Shown here: positions 16,347 through 25,058 of the stretch, one piece after another
Layout of the letters: each line of letters opens with the position of its first letter
How positions within the stretch are numbered: the stretch's first letter is position 1
From: a bacterium
Lineage (GTDB): Bacteria; Joyebacterota; Joyebacteria; Joyebacterales; Joyebacteraceae
Direction of reading: 5' to 3'
DNA: 64,000 nucleotides
Assembly (NCBI GenBank): GCA_029990205.1
Contig: JAPEKQ010000004.1
Span: 38,901 to 102,900 of the forward strand
Program-made: the position numbers and the translations under genes
The notes under the pieces: model-generated
What the model was told of the DNA's origin: nothing
Databases searched by the model: none
Seen by the model: only the letters and a program-made list of their open reading frames with translations

Positions 16347-17663
16347 TCAGTCACCTCGCTCCTCTGCGGCGATCTCTTCCTCAACCGGGATCTCTCGCTC
16401 AACGGGCTTCTGCGGGGGCTCTTGCACATCACGGGGCGGGACGAAGCGGCGTTTCCCCTGGTCGCGGTCGTTCCGCTCGAGCCGGCGGTAGAGCGCCTCT
16501 CGTCGAATCTGCTCAACGATCATGTCACGCAGCCCCGGCTCCTCACCGTCCTTCTCGTCCCCGACCGAGTCCTTGGCCCCGATCAGATAGAAGAACTCGT
16601 CGCGGATGCCGCGCTCGGTCGTGCGGAGGTTCTTGCGTCGCTGATTGAGCAGAATGCGACCGACGATCGCGAGCGCCACGTAGCTCGCCAGCACGTAGAT
16701 CAGACCGTGCGACGTGACGAGCGCGAGCATCTGGCCGCCGAAGAAGACGGTCGCCGCCCAGAGCACGAGGACCGCGTGGCGCGGGCTCAGCCCGAATCGA
16801 ATGAGGCGATGATGGACGTGCGAGCGGTCCGCCACCATGACGTGCTGCCCCTTCCGCCACCGACGGACCATCGATGTTGAGACATCGAACGCGGGAACCG
16901 TCATGCACGCCGCGGCAACGAGGAGCGTCGTACTCGCGGCATCCTGCTTCGCGCCGATGATCGCGCCGCCGGCGAGCAGGAACCCGAGCGTCATGCTTCC
17001 CGCGTCACCGAGGTAGACGGTCCCTCGGCCGTAGTTGTGCACGAGGAACCCGGTCGTCGCGCCGAAGAGACCCGCTCCCATCAGGAACAGGATCGGGTTC
17101 GGGTCGAGCATACTGACCGCGAAGAGCCCGCCGGCCGTGATCGCCGCGATACCGCCGGCAAGACCGTCGAGACCGTCGATTATATTGAGAGCGTTCATGA
17201 ACGCGAGGAACCAGAGAACCGTAAGAGGATAGCCGAACCACCCGAGGTCGATGGTCGGACCGAGCACGAAGCGCATGTGGTCGATCCCGACGCCCGCGGC
17301 GACCATGGCGACCGCGATCGCCGTCTGCGAGACGAGCTTGACCAGGGGCTTGAGGTTCATCCGATCGTCCGCCATCCCGAGGATGACGACGGCCGTGGCG
17401 CCGAGCAGCAGCGCGCGAAGCTTCGCCCCGAACTCCGGCGGCGCGCCCGCGCAGAACCGGACGGCGACCACCATCGAGACCGCGATGGCGAGGAAGACGA
17501 CGATGCCGCCGGTCGTCGGAACCGCGCGCGCCCGGACCCGCCTCGAACTCGGCAGGTCGGCGAGACCGAGCTTGAGCCCGACCTTCGCCCCCGGCGGCGT
17601 GAGCAGCCATGCCAGACCGCCGGCTACGATCGTCGTCAGAAGTGCGCATACTGCGGTTGTCAC
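16347..17663 (-). CDS. WecA/MraY-family undecaprenyl-phosphate glycosyl-1-phosphate transferase
   Basis: A 438-residue membrane enzyme of the polyprenyl-phosphate HexNAc-1-phosphate transferase family, which loads the first sugar on the lipid carrier. The GTG at 17663 is preferred because AAGGAG sits nine bases before it and it starts directly at the first helix; an upstream ATG at 17699 lacks this. Family motifs are DDRMNLKP, NALNIIDGLDGLAGG with its catalytic Asp pair, YLGDAGSMTLGF, and the HVHHRLIRFG loop. About 11 transmembrane helices precede a long charged cytoplasmic tail of about 100 residues ending EEIAAEERGD, which is unusual and may bind partners. It is the initiating enzyme of the polysaccharide locus. 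Confidence 0.88.
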   Translation of the reverse strand: MTTAVCALLTTIVAGGLAWLLTPPGAKVGLKLGLADLPSSRRVRARAVPTTGGIVVFLAIAVSMVVAVRFCAGAPPEFGAKLRALLLGATAVVILGMADDRMNLKPLVKLVSQTAIAVAMVAAGVGIDHMRFVLGPTIDLGWFGYPLTVLWFLAFMNALNIIDGLDGLAGGIAAITAGGLFAVSMLDPNPILFLMGAGLFGATTGFLVHNYGRGTVYLGDAGSMTLGFLLAGGAIIGAKQDAASTTLLVAAACMTVPAFDVSTSMVRRWRKGQHVMVADRSHVHHRLIRFGLSPRHAVLVLWAATVFFGGQMLALVTSHGLIYVLASYVALAIVGRILLNQRRKNLRTTERGIRDEFFYLIGAKDSVGDEKDGEEPGLRDMIVEQIRREALYRRLERNDRDQGKRRFVPPRDVQEPPQKPVEREIPVEEEIAAEERGD

Positions 17664-17770
17664 GGTCCACTGCTCCTTCGCATTCAGACACCCGGCCATT
17701 GCCCGGGTGTCTCGCACGGGCCGAGCGCGGTCCGAATCACCCGCGACAGGCCCTCATGCCCCACATATGT

Positions 17771-17798
17771 AAGATAGCACGCAGCATGGGCGTGTAAA
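17771..17798 (-). promoter_or_regulatory. Predicted promoter of the wecA-like gene
   Basis: On the minus strand TTTACA (17798-17793) and TATCTT (17776-17771) are separated by 16 bases, in the gap between the epimerase-like gene and the glycosyl-1-phosphate transferase gene. Confidence 0.4.
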
Positions 17799-17828
17799 GA
17801 CGGAAGGCAGCCAGGGGCTGGTCGATGG

Positions 17829-18755
17829 TCAGTATTCGGAGGGATGCAGCCCGCGATTCGCGATCCAGAAGCCCAGCCGCCCCCACCAGGCGCGCCGGCT
17901 GGAGCCTGCGTGCGCCGCGTAGGAGCGCCAGCGCGCGGCGGTCGTCGCGACCAGCTCGTTCCCGGTCTGACCGGCGAGCCGCTCCAGCTGGAGCACGTGC
18001 TCGCCGTGCCTGAGGGGTGATGCGAGGGGGATCCCGTGCCACCGCTCGTCGAGATCGAACCGGCTCCAGTACCCGGTGTCGTACGACTCGAGAACGTGCG
18101 CGAGTCCCAACTCCATCCTCGCGAGCGTCGCCCGGACACCCTCGTCCGGCCCGTCGCGGTCGGGAAGCGCCGAATCGCGGAGCGCGGTCATGGCCCTCAG
18201 CTGCGCCCCGAGCACGAGCGACGGGCGGTTCTCCATCGGGAACTGCTCGATGAAGAGCGCGCTCTCGAGTCCGCCCTCCGCCCCTCCCTCGCCGAGCTCG
18301 CGCGCCAGTCCCCCCTCGTCGATCGGAGTCCACAACCCTCCGATCGCCCGGCGGACGGTCTCGTCTGCGCCGTCGACGCCGAGAAGCGTCGACGCTCTGG
18401 AGAGAAGCGAGATGCACTCGGCGTGAGCCTCGCCGGAGAACCAGTGTTCCGGCAGGTCGTGCGCGTACGCCCTCGGGACCGCCGGCATCGGCCAGCCGAG
18501 GAACCCGCACGGGATCGCCTCGTTGTTCTCGATAAGCCAACGCGCGACGGTCTCGACCGCCGCGCGTCGCGCTGGATTGCCTGTTCGGAGATAGAGTTCG
18601 AGACTTCCGAGCCCGTACTTCGCGAGAACCGCCGGTGAGTGACGCGGGCCGCCGGGCGTTGTCGTCAGCGGGAGTCCGCGAACATCATCGGGACCGATGG
18701 CGTCGACGAGGTCCGAGTAGTCGAGAACGTATCCGCGCAGAGACGCTTCGTCCAC
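17829..18755 (-). CDS. D-glucuronyl C5-epimerase C-terminal-domain protein
   Basis: A protein of about 308 residues resembling the C-terminal domain of heparosan/heparan glucuronyl C5-epimerases. Shared features are the N-terminal YVLDYSDLVDAIG region, the helical repeat LAKYGLGSLELYLRTGN, FIEQFPMENRPSLVLGAQL and SYDTGYWSRFDL. Animal enzymes turn D-glucuronate into L-iduronate in glycosaminoglycans. The GTG at 18755 is chosen because it follows the stop of the aminotransferase gene; a frame to 18839 would overlap that gene by 53 bases. It lies 31 bases after a sugar aminotransferase gene, so it probably edits a uronic acid in the exported polymer. Whether it is a true epimerase or only shares the fold is unproven. 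Confidence 0.7.
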   Translation of the reverse strand: MDEASLRGYVLDYSDLVDAIGPDDVRGLPLTTTPGGPRHSPAVLAKYGLGSLELYLRTGNPARRAAVETVARWLIENNEAIPCGFLGWPMPAVPRAYAHDLPEHWFSGEAHAECISLLSRASTLLGVDGADETVRRAIGGLWTPIDEGGLARELGEGGAEGGLESALFIEQFPMENRPSLVLGAQLRAMTALRDSALPDRDGPDEGVRATLARMELGLAHVLESYDTGYWSRFDLDERWHGIPLASPLRHGEHVLQLERLAGQTGNELVATTAARWRSYAAHAGSSRRAWWGRLGFWIANRGLHPSEY

Positions 18756-18786
18756 GTGGCGGCCGCTGCGCGCCGGACTGTGTTCG

Positions 18787-19890
18787 CTACGCCGCGACAA
18801 ACTCGAGCACCGACGACGCGACGTAGTCCTTCTCTTCATCCGTCAGCAGCGAGAAGATCGGGATCGACAGCGTCTCTCGTGACGCGCGCTCCGACACCGG
18901 GCAGTCGCCCTCGCTGTATCCGAGGTCCTTGAAACACTCCTGAAGATGGAGCGGCTTCGGGTAGTAGAGCGCGCACCCGATGCCCTTCTCCTTGAGGTGC
19001 TCGCGCAGCGCGTCGCGGGCGGAAACACTGATCATGTACTGGTTGTAGATGTGGCGACATTCCGCCATCCGATGCGGGGAACCGATCGTCGTCCCTTCGA
19101 ACCGGCCGGAGTAGTAGTCGGCGTTGGCGGAACGGCCGTTGCTCCAGTCGTCGAGGTGGCGCAGCTTGACCATCAGCACGGCGGCCTGGATCGCGTCGAG
19201 CCGGCTGTTCATCCCAATCGTCCAGTGGTGGTACATCTCGGTCTGCCCGTGCTCTCTCAGACTGATCAGCAGATCGGCGATCTCGTCGCTCTGCGTCGTG
19301 ATCATCCCACCGTCGCCGTAACCGCCGAGGTTCTTGCTCGGGAAGAAGCTGAAGCAGCCGATGTCGCCGAGCGAACCGGCGCGGCGTCCCTTGTACTCGG
19401 AGCCGATCGCCTGCGCGGCGTCCTCGATCACGATGAGGCCGTGCTTCTTCGCGATCTCATTGATCGGGTCCATGTCGGCGCACTGTCCGTAGAGATGGAC
19501 GGGCATGATCGCCTTGGTGCGATCGGTGATGGCCGCTTCGATCTTGCCGGGGTCGAGATTGTAGGTCGCGGGATCGATGTCGACGAAGACGGGCTTCGCC
19601 CCGCTTCGGGAGATCGAACCACCGGTCGCGAAGAACGTGTACGGCGTCGTGATGACCTCGCTGCCCTCGCCCACCCCGTGCGCCATGAGGGCCAGAAGCA
19701 GCGCGTCGGTGCCGGACGCCACGCCGACCGCCCGCTTCGTCCCGCTGTACTCGGCAACCTGCTCCTCGAACTTGGCGACGTTCGGACCGAGCTTGAAGTA
19801 CTGCGTCTCGACGACCTCCGCGATCGCGGCGTCGACCTCGCTCTTGATGGTCTGATACTGCCGTTTGAGGTCCAGAAGCGGTACCTGCAT
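18787..19890 (-). CDS. DegT/DnrJ/EryC1/StrS-family sugar aminotransferase
   Basis: A 367-residue PLP enzyme that transaminates a keto sugar nucleotide to an amino sugar. The ATG at 19890 follows AAGGA and gives the standard start MQVPLLDLKRQY. The fold-type I motifs are all present: GVASGTDALLLAL, IEDAAQAIGS with the PLP-binding Asp157, FSFFPSKNLGGYGDGG with Schiff-base Lys186, and GMNSRLDAIQAAVL. It is closest in style to WbpE/ArnB-like proteins making 3- or 4-amino sugars. It is divergent from the double glycosyltransferase gene and runs towards the epimerase-like gene, so it probably supplies an amino sugar to the local polysaccharide. Confidence 0.92.
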   Translation of the reverse strand: MQVPLLDLKRQYQTIKSEVDAAIAEVVETQYFKLGPNVAKFEEQVAEYSGTKRAVGVASGTDALLLALMAHGVGEGSEVITTPYTFFATGGSISRSGAKPVFVDIDPATYNLDPGKIEAAITDRTKAIMPVHLYGQCADMDPINEIAKKHGLIVIEDAAQAIGSEYKGRRAGSLGDIGCFSFFPSKNLGGYGDGGMITTQSDEIADLLISLREHGQTEMYHHWTIGMNSRLDAIQAAVLMVKLRHLDDWSNGRSANADYYSGRFEGTTIGSPHRMAECRHIYNQYMISVSARDALREHLKEKGIGCALYYPKPLHLQECFKDLGYSEGDCPVSERASRETLSIPIFSLLTDEEKDYVASSVLEFVAA

Positions 19891-19967
19891 GATGATGTTC
19901 CTTTCGATGAAGCTGTGCCCACGAAGCCACGCTGTGGAGTCGTTCTCATGAATGAAGTGCTGCAAGT

Positions 19968-19996
19968 GTTCTACCAGCTTGAAGGCCGTCAGGCAA
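19968..19996 (-). promoter_or_regulatory. Predicted promoter of the aminotransferase gene
   Basis: On the minus strand TTGCCT (19996-19991) and TAGAAC (19973-19968) are separated by 17 bases. It lies in a 275-base divergent intergenic region that also carries a plus-strand promoter. Confidence 0.4.
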
Positions 19997-20083
19997 CATT
20001 CAACGTCGCCCGTCGCGCCGGAACGCGCGCGGCAGAGCATCGTCTGGCGTGACGGGTCGTGCGGTCCTGCGCGCGGCAGCGCG

Positions 20084-20112
20084 TTGACAGCGGCGGCACG
20101 AGAACATAGGCT
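20084..20112 (+). promoter_or_regulatory. Predicted promoter of the double glycosyltransferase gene
   Basis: A perfect TTGACA at 20084-20089 is followed 17 bases later by TAGGCT at 20107-20112, about 54 bases before the start codon. Confidence 0.5.
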
Positions 20113-20165
20113 GTGCTCAGGCACGGTAAGGGCGCTGTGTCGCGATACGCTCGACGGGGCAACTG

Positions 20166-22484
20166 ATGGACACTCAGCAAGACACGACGCGCGGGGCCGG
20201 GCGGAGGATCATCCTCGCGTCCAACACCTCCTGGTACCTCGACAACTTCCGCGGCGAGATGATGCGGCGGCTGGTCGACCAAGGCTGGGAAGTCCACGCG
20301 ACCGCGCCCGACGATGAGTACCGGGAGGCGCTCGAGAAGCTCGGCGCTCACTTCGTGCTGTGGCCGCTGAGCCGGCGCTCCCTGTCTCCGGTCGCCAACG
20401 CCGTCGCCTTCCTCCGGGTCCTGCAGCTCTACCGGAGACTGCGGCCCGATGTCGTCCACCACTTCACGATCAAACCCGTCATCCTCGGGGGCATCGCCGC
20501 GCGGCTCACGGGCGTCCCCGCCATCATCCAGTCGGTCACCGGTCTGGGACACGCGTTCTCGGGACCCGCGCCGCTCCGCGTGATCGCGCTGACGCTCTAC
20601 CGTCTCGCGCTTGGCGGCCGCGCGGTCACGATCTTCCAGAACGCCGACGACATGCAGACGATACTCGAAGCCGGGGTCACGGTCCGGCGACGGTGCCGCC
20701 TCATCCGCGGCTCCGGCATCGACACGGAGCGCTTCGGCAGCATCCCGGCGCCGACGACCGACCGGCCGGTGACCTTCCTGATGGCCTGCAGGATGCTGTG
20801 GGCGAAGGGGGTCCGGGAGTTGGTCGAGGCCGCAGCACTGGTCCGAGAACGAGAACCGGACACGAGATTCCTCCTCGTCGGTGACTCCGACGAGGGCTCG
20901 CCCGACGCCATCCCCCGCGGGTGGCTCGAGTCGCTCTCCGGATCATCTCCGGTGGAGTGGCGACCGTTCGTGAAGGAGATCGAACCGACGCTCGCCGAGG
21001 CTCACGTCGTCGTCCTCCCGTCGCATCGCGAGGGACTCTCGCGTTCGCTCCTCGAAGGGTCAGCGGCGGGAAGACCACTGATCGCGACGGACGCTCCCGG
21101 CTGCCGCGAGATCGCCGTCGACGGGGTGACCGGGCGGACGGTCCCGGTCGGTGACACCGAGGCACTCGCGGACGCAATGGTCGCGTTCGCCGCGGACTAC
21201 GAGACCGCGCGTGCCATGGGATCACGCGGACGAGAACTCGTCGCAAGCGAGTTCTCTCTGGACCGCGTCATCGACGAGACGGTGGCGACGTATGAGGAGG
21301 CGCTCTCCGGTGGCGCGACGGACGGAACCGCGCTCCGCATCATGCACATCATCACCGGGCTCGGGACCGGCGGCGCCGAGCAGATGCTCACCCGGCTGCT
21401 CGAGTACGGGCACCGTGACCGGTTCCAGCCGGTCGTCGTCTCGCTTCGCGACGAGGGCGACCTCGGCGCGAGGATCCGCGCGCTCGGTGTTCCGCTCTAC
21501 GAACTTGGCATGACGCCGGGGCGGCCAAGCCTGACCGCGCTGCTCCGCCTCCGCGGGATCATCCGTCGCGAGGCGCCCGATGCCATCCAGACCTGGATGT
21601 ACCACGCCGACCTCATGGGCGGAATCGCGGCGAAACTCGCCGGCGGCGTCCCCCTCGCCTGGGGAATCCGGCACTCGACGTTCGACACCGCACTGACGAA
21701 GCCGGGATCGCTCCGCGTCGTCCGGCTCTGCGCGCGCCTCTCCCGCGTTCTCCCAAGCGCGATCATGACGAACTCGGAGGTGGCGAAGTCGACGCACGGC
21801 GAGATCGGGTACGACATCGGGATGATCCGTGTCATCCCGAATGGCTTCGATCTCTCACTCTACCGCCCGGATGCGGATGCTCACCGATGGCTCCGCTCCG
21901 AACTCGGCATCCCGGAGGATGCGATCGTCATCACGTCCGCCGGTCGCTCGCACCCCATGAAGGACCACGCGGGGATGCTCGCGGCAGCGGCTCTCCTGCA
22001 GTCAGAGCGGCGCGACGGAGCTCCGATCCACTTCGTGCTCTGCGGGACCGGTGTGACGCCGGAGAACGATGTACTGGGGAGCGCGGCGGCCTCGAAGCCT
22101 CTCGCCGGATGCGTCCATCTGCTCGGCAGACGCGACGACCTGAACCGAATCTACGCCGGGAGCGACATCTTCACGTCGCCGTCCGCGTTCGGTGAAGCTT
22201 TCCCGCAGGTCATCGGCGAGGCGATGTCATGCGGGACGCCGTGCGTCGTCACTGATGTCGGGGACTCCGCGATCATTGTGGGCGATACGGGGCTCGTCGT
22301 TCAGCCGAGAGATCCGGCGGCGCTGGCGGGCGCGTGGGGACGACTGGTCGACCTCGGCCGCGAGGGCAGGTTGGAGCTGGGCGCCCGGGCGCGGGAGCGC
22401 GTCCGGGAACACTTCGAGATCAGTCACATCGTCGAGAGCTTCGAAGAGTTTCACGCGGCTCTTGCGGCAAGGACCCGGCGGTAG
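20166..22484 (+). CDS. Tandem fusion of two GT4 glycosyltransferases
   Basis: A 772-residue protein made of two complete GT-B/GT4 units. Unit one (about 15-385) resembles WcaI/WbpT-like enzymes: SNTSWYLDNFRGEMMRRL at its start, HFTIKPVILGG, and the nucleotide-sugar pocket around SHREGLSRSLLEG. Unit two (about 392-768) opens RIMHIITGLGTGGAEQMLTR, contains VIPNGFDLSLYRP and ends with the PSAFGEAFPQVIGEAMSCG pocket. Each unit is a usual single-enzyme length, so the gene is a head-to-tail fusion that may add two successive sugars. It is the only plus-strand gene in the locus and its 3' end overlaps the converging gene by 34 bases. Donor sugars cannot be assigned. Confidence 0.9.
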   Translation: MDTQQDTTRGAGRRIILASNTSWYLDNFRGEMMRRLVDQGWEVHATAPDDEYREALEKLGAHFVLWPLSRRSLSPVANAVAFLRVLQLYRRLRPDVVHHFTIKPVILGGIAARLTGVPAIIQSVTGLGHAFSGPAPLRVIALTLYRLALGGRAVTIFQNADDMQTILEAGVTVRRRCRLIRGSGIDTERFGSIPAPTTDRPVTFLMACRMLWAKGVRELVEAAALVREREPDTRFLLVGDSDEGSPDAIPRGWLESLSGSSPVEWRPFVKEIEPTLAEAHVVVLPSHREGLSRSLLEGSAAGRPLIATDAPGCREIAVDGVTGRTVPVGDTEALADAMVAFAADYETARAMGSRGRELVASEFSLDRVIDETVATYEEALSGGATDGTALRIMHIITGLGTGGAEQMLTRLLEYGHRDRFQPVVVSLRDEGDLGARIRALGVPLYELGMTPGRPSLTALLRLRGIIRREAPDAIQTWMYHADLMGGIAAKLAGGVPLAWGIRHSTFDTALTKPGSLRVVRLCARLSRVLPSAIMTNSEVAKSTHGEIGYDIGMIRVIPNGFDLSLYRPDADAHRWLRSELGIPEDAIVITSAGRSHPMKDHAGMLAAAALLQSERRDGAPIHFVLCGTGVTPENDVLGSAAASKPLAGCVHLLGRRDDLNRIYAGSDIFTSPSAFGEAFPQVIGEAMSCGTPCVVTDVGDSAIIVGDTGLVVQPRDPAALAGAWGRLVDLGREGRLELGARARERVREHFEISHIVESFEEFHAALAARTRR

Positions 22485-23590
22485 ACCGCGAGGGTCCGCT
22501 CGAACAACGCATCGGACGAGTACTCCGCCTGAACGAGAGCACGCCCGCGAGCGCCCATTGCCGCCCGAGCGTCTTCATCCATCCCAGCGAACGCCTCCAT
22601 CCGACCGGCGAAGAGAGCGGGATCACCGGGCTCCGCCAGAAGCCCGGTCTCGCCGTGCTTCACGAGCGCGCGAACATCACCGACCCCCGTCGCGATGACG
22701 GGACGCCCGAGCGAGAGCGCTTCGAGGACAGCATTGGGGAACCCCTCCCAGGCAGAGGTCAGCAGAGCGGCGTCGGCCGCGAGATACAGCGGGCGCACGT
22801 CGCGGACAGGATCAAGGAAGCGGATCGTCTCCCCCAGCCCCAGCTTCGCAGCCCGTCGTTTCACACTCTCACCGAAGGCGGCATCTCGACAGGAGCCGAC
22901 CCACACGATCGACAGACGCTGTCGGAGCTCATCGGGAAGCGCGGCGAGCGCATCGAGGAGCATGTGTGGGTCCTTCGCGTCGGCGAGTCGCGCGACGGTG
23001 ACGAACAACAGTCCGTTCTCGTCTCGCAAGTTCTCGCGACGGAACTGCGCGGCGCCCTCAAGCTCGGCGCCCGTCGGCTCCTCGACATCCACGCCGTTCG
23101 GGACGAGCGTGATCCGTCCGCGCCACGCCGGAGCCGCGTCCTCGACGTGCTCCCGGATGGCCTCCGCGTTGACGATCATCCCCGCCGCTCTACCCGCCAT
23201 CAGGTTCTCGGTGATGCGGACCCACGCGGTCCTGCCGAGGCTCACGCTTCGTTCGGAGAGGACAACCGGCGGACCGCCTGCGAAGGTCGCAAGTCTCGCG
23301 AGGATGCCGGGGCGGGCAAGATAGGTATGGATGAGATCGTAGTCGTTCTCGCGGATGAGTCGGGCGATGCGTGCGAGCGTCCTCGGGTCTCGCCCGCCTC
23401 CCGCGACGAGCGGATGCACCGGGACGCCCTCCGCGATGAGCTCCGGGACGAAGTGCGTGCGGTCGCGATAGTACGCGACCTCGGGCGCGATGATCTCACG
23501 ATCCGCCGCGCGGATGAGGGTCACGAGCTGGCGCTGCGCGCCTCCTGAACCGAGCCCGTCGATGATGTAGAGGATTCGCAGTGGCGGCAT
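22451..23590 (-). CDS. GT4 family glycosyltransferase
   Basis: A 379-residue GT-B glycosyltransferase. It opens with LRILYIIDGLGSGGAQRQLV, has the mid-protein VPNGVDVEEPTG segment, and carries the donor-binding region TSAWEGFPNAVLEALSLGRP followed by VIATGVGDVRALV. It is the last gene of the minus-strand export operon: its ATG lies one base after the stop of the PaaK-like gene. It probably adds a sugar to the repeat unit. It converges on and overlaps the double glycosyltransferase gene at the 3' end, leaving no room for a classical terminator. Confidence 0.92.
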   Translation of the reverse strand: MPPLRILYIIDGLGSGGAQRQLVTLIRAADREIIAPEVAYYRDRTHFVPELIAEGVPVHPLVAGGGRDPRTLARIARLIRENDYDLIHTYLARPGILARLATFAGGPPVVLSERSVSLGRTAWVRITENLMAGRAAGMIVNAEAIREHVEDAAPAWRGRITLVPNGVDVEEPTGAELEGAAQFRRENLRDENGLLFVTVARLADAKDPHMLLDALAALPDELRQRLSIVWVGSCRDAAFGESVKRRAAKLGLGETIRFLDPVRDVRPLYLAADAALLTSAWEGFPNAVLEALSLGRPVIATGVGDVRALVKHGETGLLAEPGDPALFAGRMEAFAGMDEDARAAMGARGRALVQAEYSSDALFERTLAVYRRVLAARAA

Positions 23591-23591
23591 C

Positions 23592-25058
23592 TCACTCCCC
23601 CGCGCCGGGGTCGCCGGGGCGCGCCTCGCCCTCGGGAACGCCGGGAGCGTCTCCGGGCGTCTCGAGACCAGTGCCGGGGCCTTTCGACGACGCGACCTTC
23701 GAGATCGTGTACTCGTGCTTCCCGGACGCGGCGGGTGGGATCTCCTCTTCGATGGTGTAGACGACGCTGACCGGAGCGCCCAGAGCGCCGCGAATCCTCT
23801 CGGTCAGCGCGTCGCGCCGCGAGAGTATCCGCACGTCGGAACCGGATCTCGGAACGAGACGCACGCGGATCGTGTCCATGTCCTCCTGGACGATCTGGAA
23901 CTTGACGATCTCGCCCTCATTGAACTCGACGCCGATCATGTGCACCCAGAAGATCGGATCCACCACACCGCCGTCGGCGCGCCGGAAACACCCCACGTTC
24001 CTGCCGATGATGCGCTCCAGAAGCGGATACGGAAGCCCGCAGGCGCAGCGGTCGGGCCCGCGAACAGCCCGGTCTCCGATGCGGAAGCGGACCATCGGCA
24101 TCGTGTAGTTCCAGAGCCCCGTAACGAGAACCTCACCCTCCTCGCCGACCGCCGCCGGTCGGCCATCCCGGGTGATGAGTTCCAGATGGATATTCTCCGT
24201 GAAGACATGGAGCCCGTTGTGCTCCGCGCACTCCGCGGCGACACCGCCGACCTCCCGGCCACCGTACCGGTCGAACACGCGAACGCCGAATACGCGCTCA
24301 ACGCGCTCCCGCATGTGCGGGTGCAGCGTGCTCGCACTCGAGACCACGGACCGAAGCGGCGGCACGGTCTCACCCGTCTCCTCGACGAACCGCGCGAATG
24401 AGTCGAGCGCCGTCGCGTACCCCTCGAGCACGACGGGCCGCAGGCGACGCATGAACGCCGCATAGCCGCGCATCGTCTCTTCACCCATGTCGAACGCGTC
24501 AAGCGCGACGCGCCCGTAGAGGAACCGGCTCAATCTGAGACCGAGCGACACACGGTCGCGCAGGTCGCGCCGCGCGCCCCAGAGCTTCACGTGCCGCTCC
24601 GCCCGCTCGATACCGGCCCACTCGAGGAAGATCTGCGTCGCCGCGAGTGAGGAGGCAAGCTGCTCCCTGTCCTTGTAGAACCTCGTCGGCTCACCGGTCG
24701 AACCGCCCGAGGCGTCGAGGAAGGTTCCGCGTCCCATCTCGACCTTGAGATCCTCGAGACGTTCGCGCAGATGCTCCTTCGTCAGCACCGGGAACCTCGC
24801 GATGCAGGCCTCAGGATCCGCCGCGACCTCGCGGGCGTCGAGCGGACCGACGGTCTCGCGGTAGAACGGGACGTTCGTGGACGCATGAACGAGCAGCGCG
24901 CCCAGCCGCTCAAGATGCCTGGCGCGAGCTGTCTCGTGATCGTCCCGCTGGCACGCGCGGAACTCCTCGAGACGGGGCACGAGCGGGATTCGCTTGATCC
25001 GCGTCCAGACGAGCGGATCGACGATGCGGGTCGTGATGGCGCGTCTCAGATCGTTCAT
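23592..25058 (-). CDS. PaaK/CapK-family adenylate-forming ligase
   Basis: A 488-residue member of the phenylacetate-CoA ligase/CapK group. The start at 25058 shares ATGA with the stop of the polymerase gene upstream. It has the family head in which FYRETVGPLDA precedes FPVLTKEHLRE, the phosphate-binding loop ASGGSTGEPTRFYKD, then YGGREVGGVAAEC, and MPMVRFRIGDRAV before a CACG metal site. Capsule-locus members of this family have no proven common reaction and may activate an acyl group for polymer decoration; true phenylacetate metabolism is unlikely here. The C-terminus is a low-complexity Pro/Gly/Glu tail. Confidence 0.85.
   Translation of the reverse strand: MNDLRRAITTRIVDPLVWTRIKRIPLVPRLEEFRACQRDDHETARARHLERLGALLVHASTNVPFYRETVGPLDAREVAADPEACIARFPVLTKEHLRERLEDLKVEMGRGTFLDASGGSTGEPTRFYKDREQLASSLAATQIFLEWAGIERAERHVKLWGARRDLRDRVSLGLRLSRFLYGRVALDAFDMGEETMRGYAAFMRRLRPVVLEGYATALDSFARFVEETGETVPPLRSVVSSASTLHPHMRERVERVFGVRVFDRYGGREVGGVAAECAEHNGLHVFTENIHLELITRDGRPAAVGEEGEVLVTGLWNYTMPMVRFRIGDRAVRGPDRCACGLPYPLLERIIGRNVGCFRRADGGVVDPIFWVHMIGVEFNEGEIVKFQIVQEDMDTIRVRLVPRSGSDVRILSRRDALTERIRGALGAPVSVVYTIEEEIPPAASGKHEYTISKVASSKGPGTGLETPGDAPGVPEGEARPGDPGAGE

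Noticed and set aside
13566-16880. Long plus-strand frames opposite ppdK and the wecA-like gene
   Set aside because: They are antisense shadows without domains; both minus-strand genes have complete catalytic motifs.
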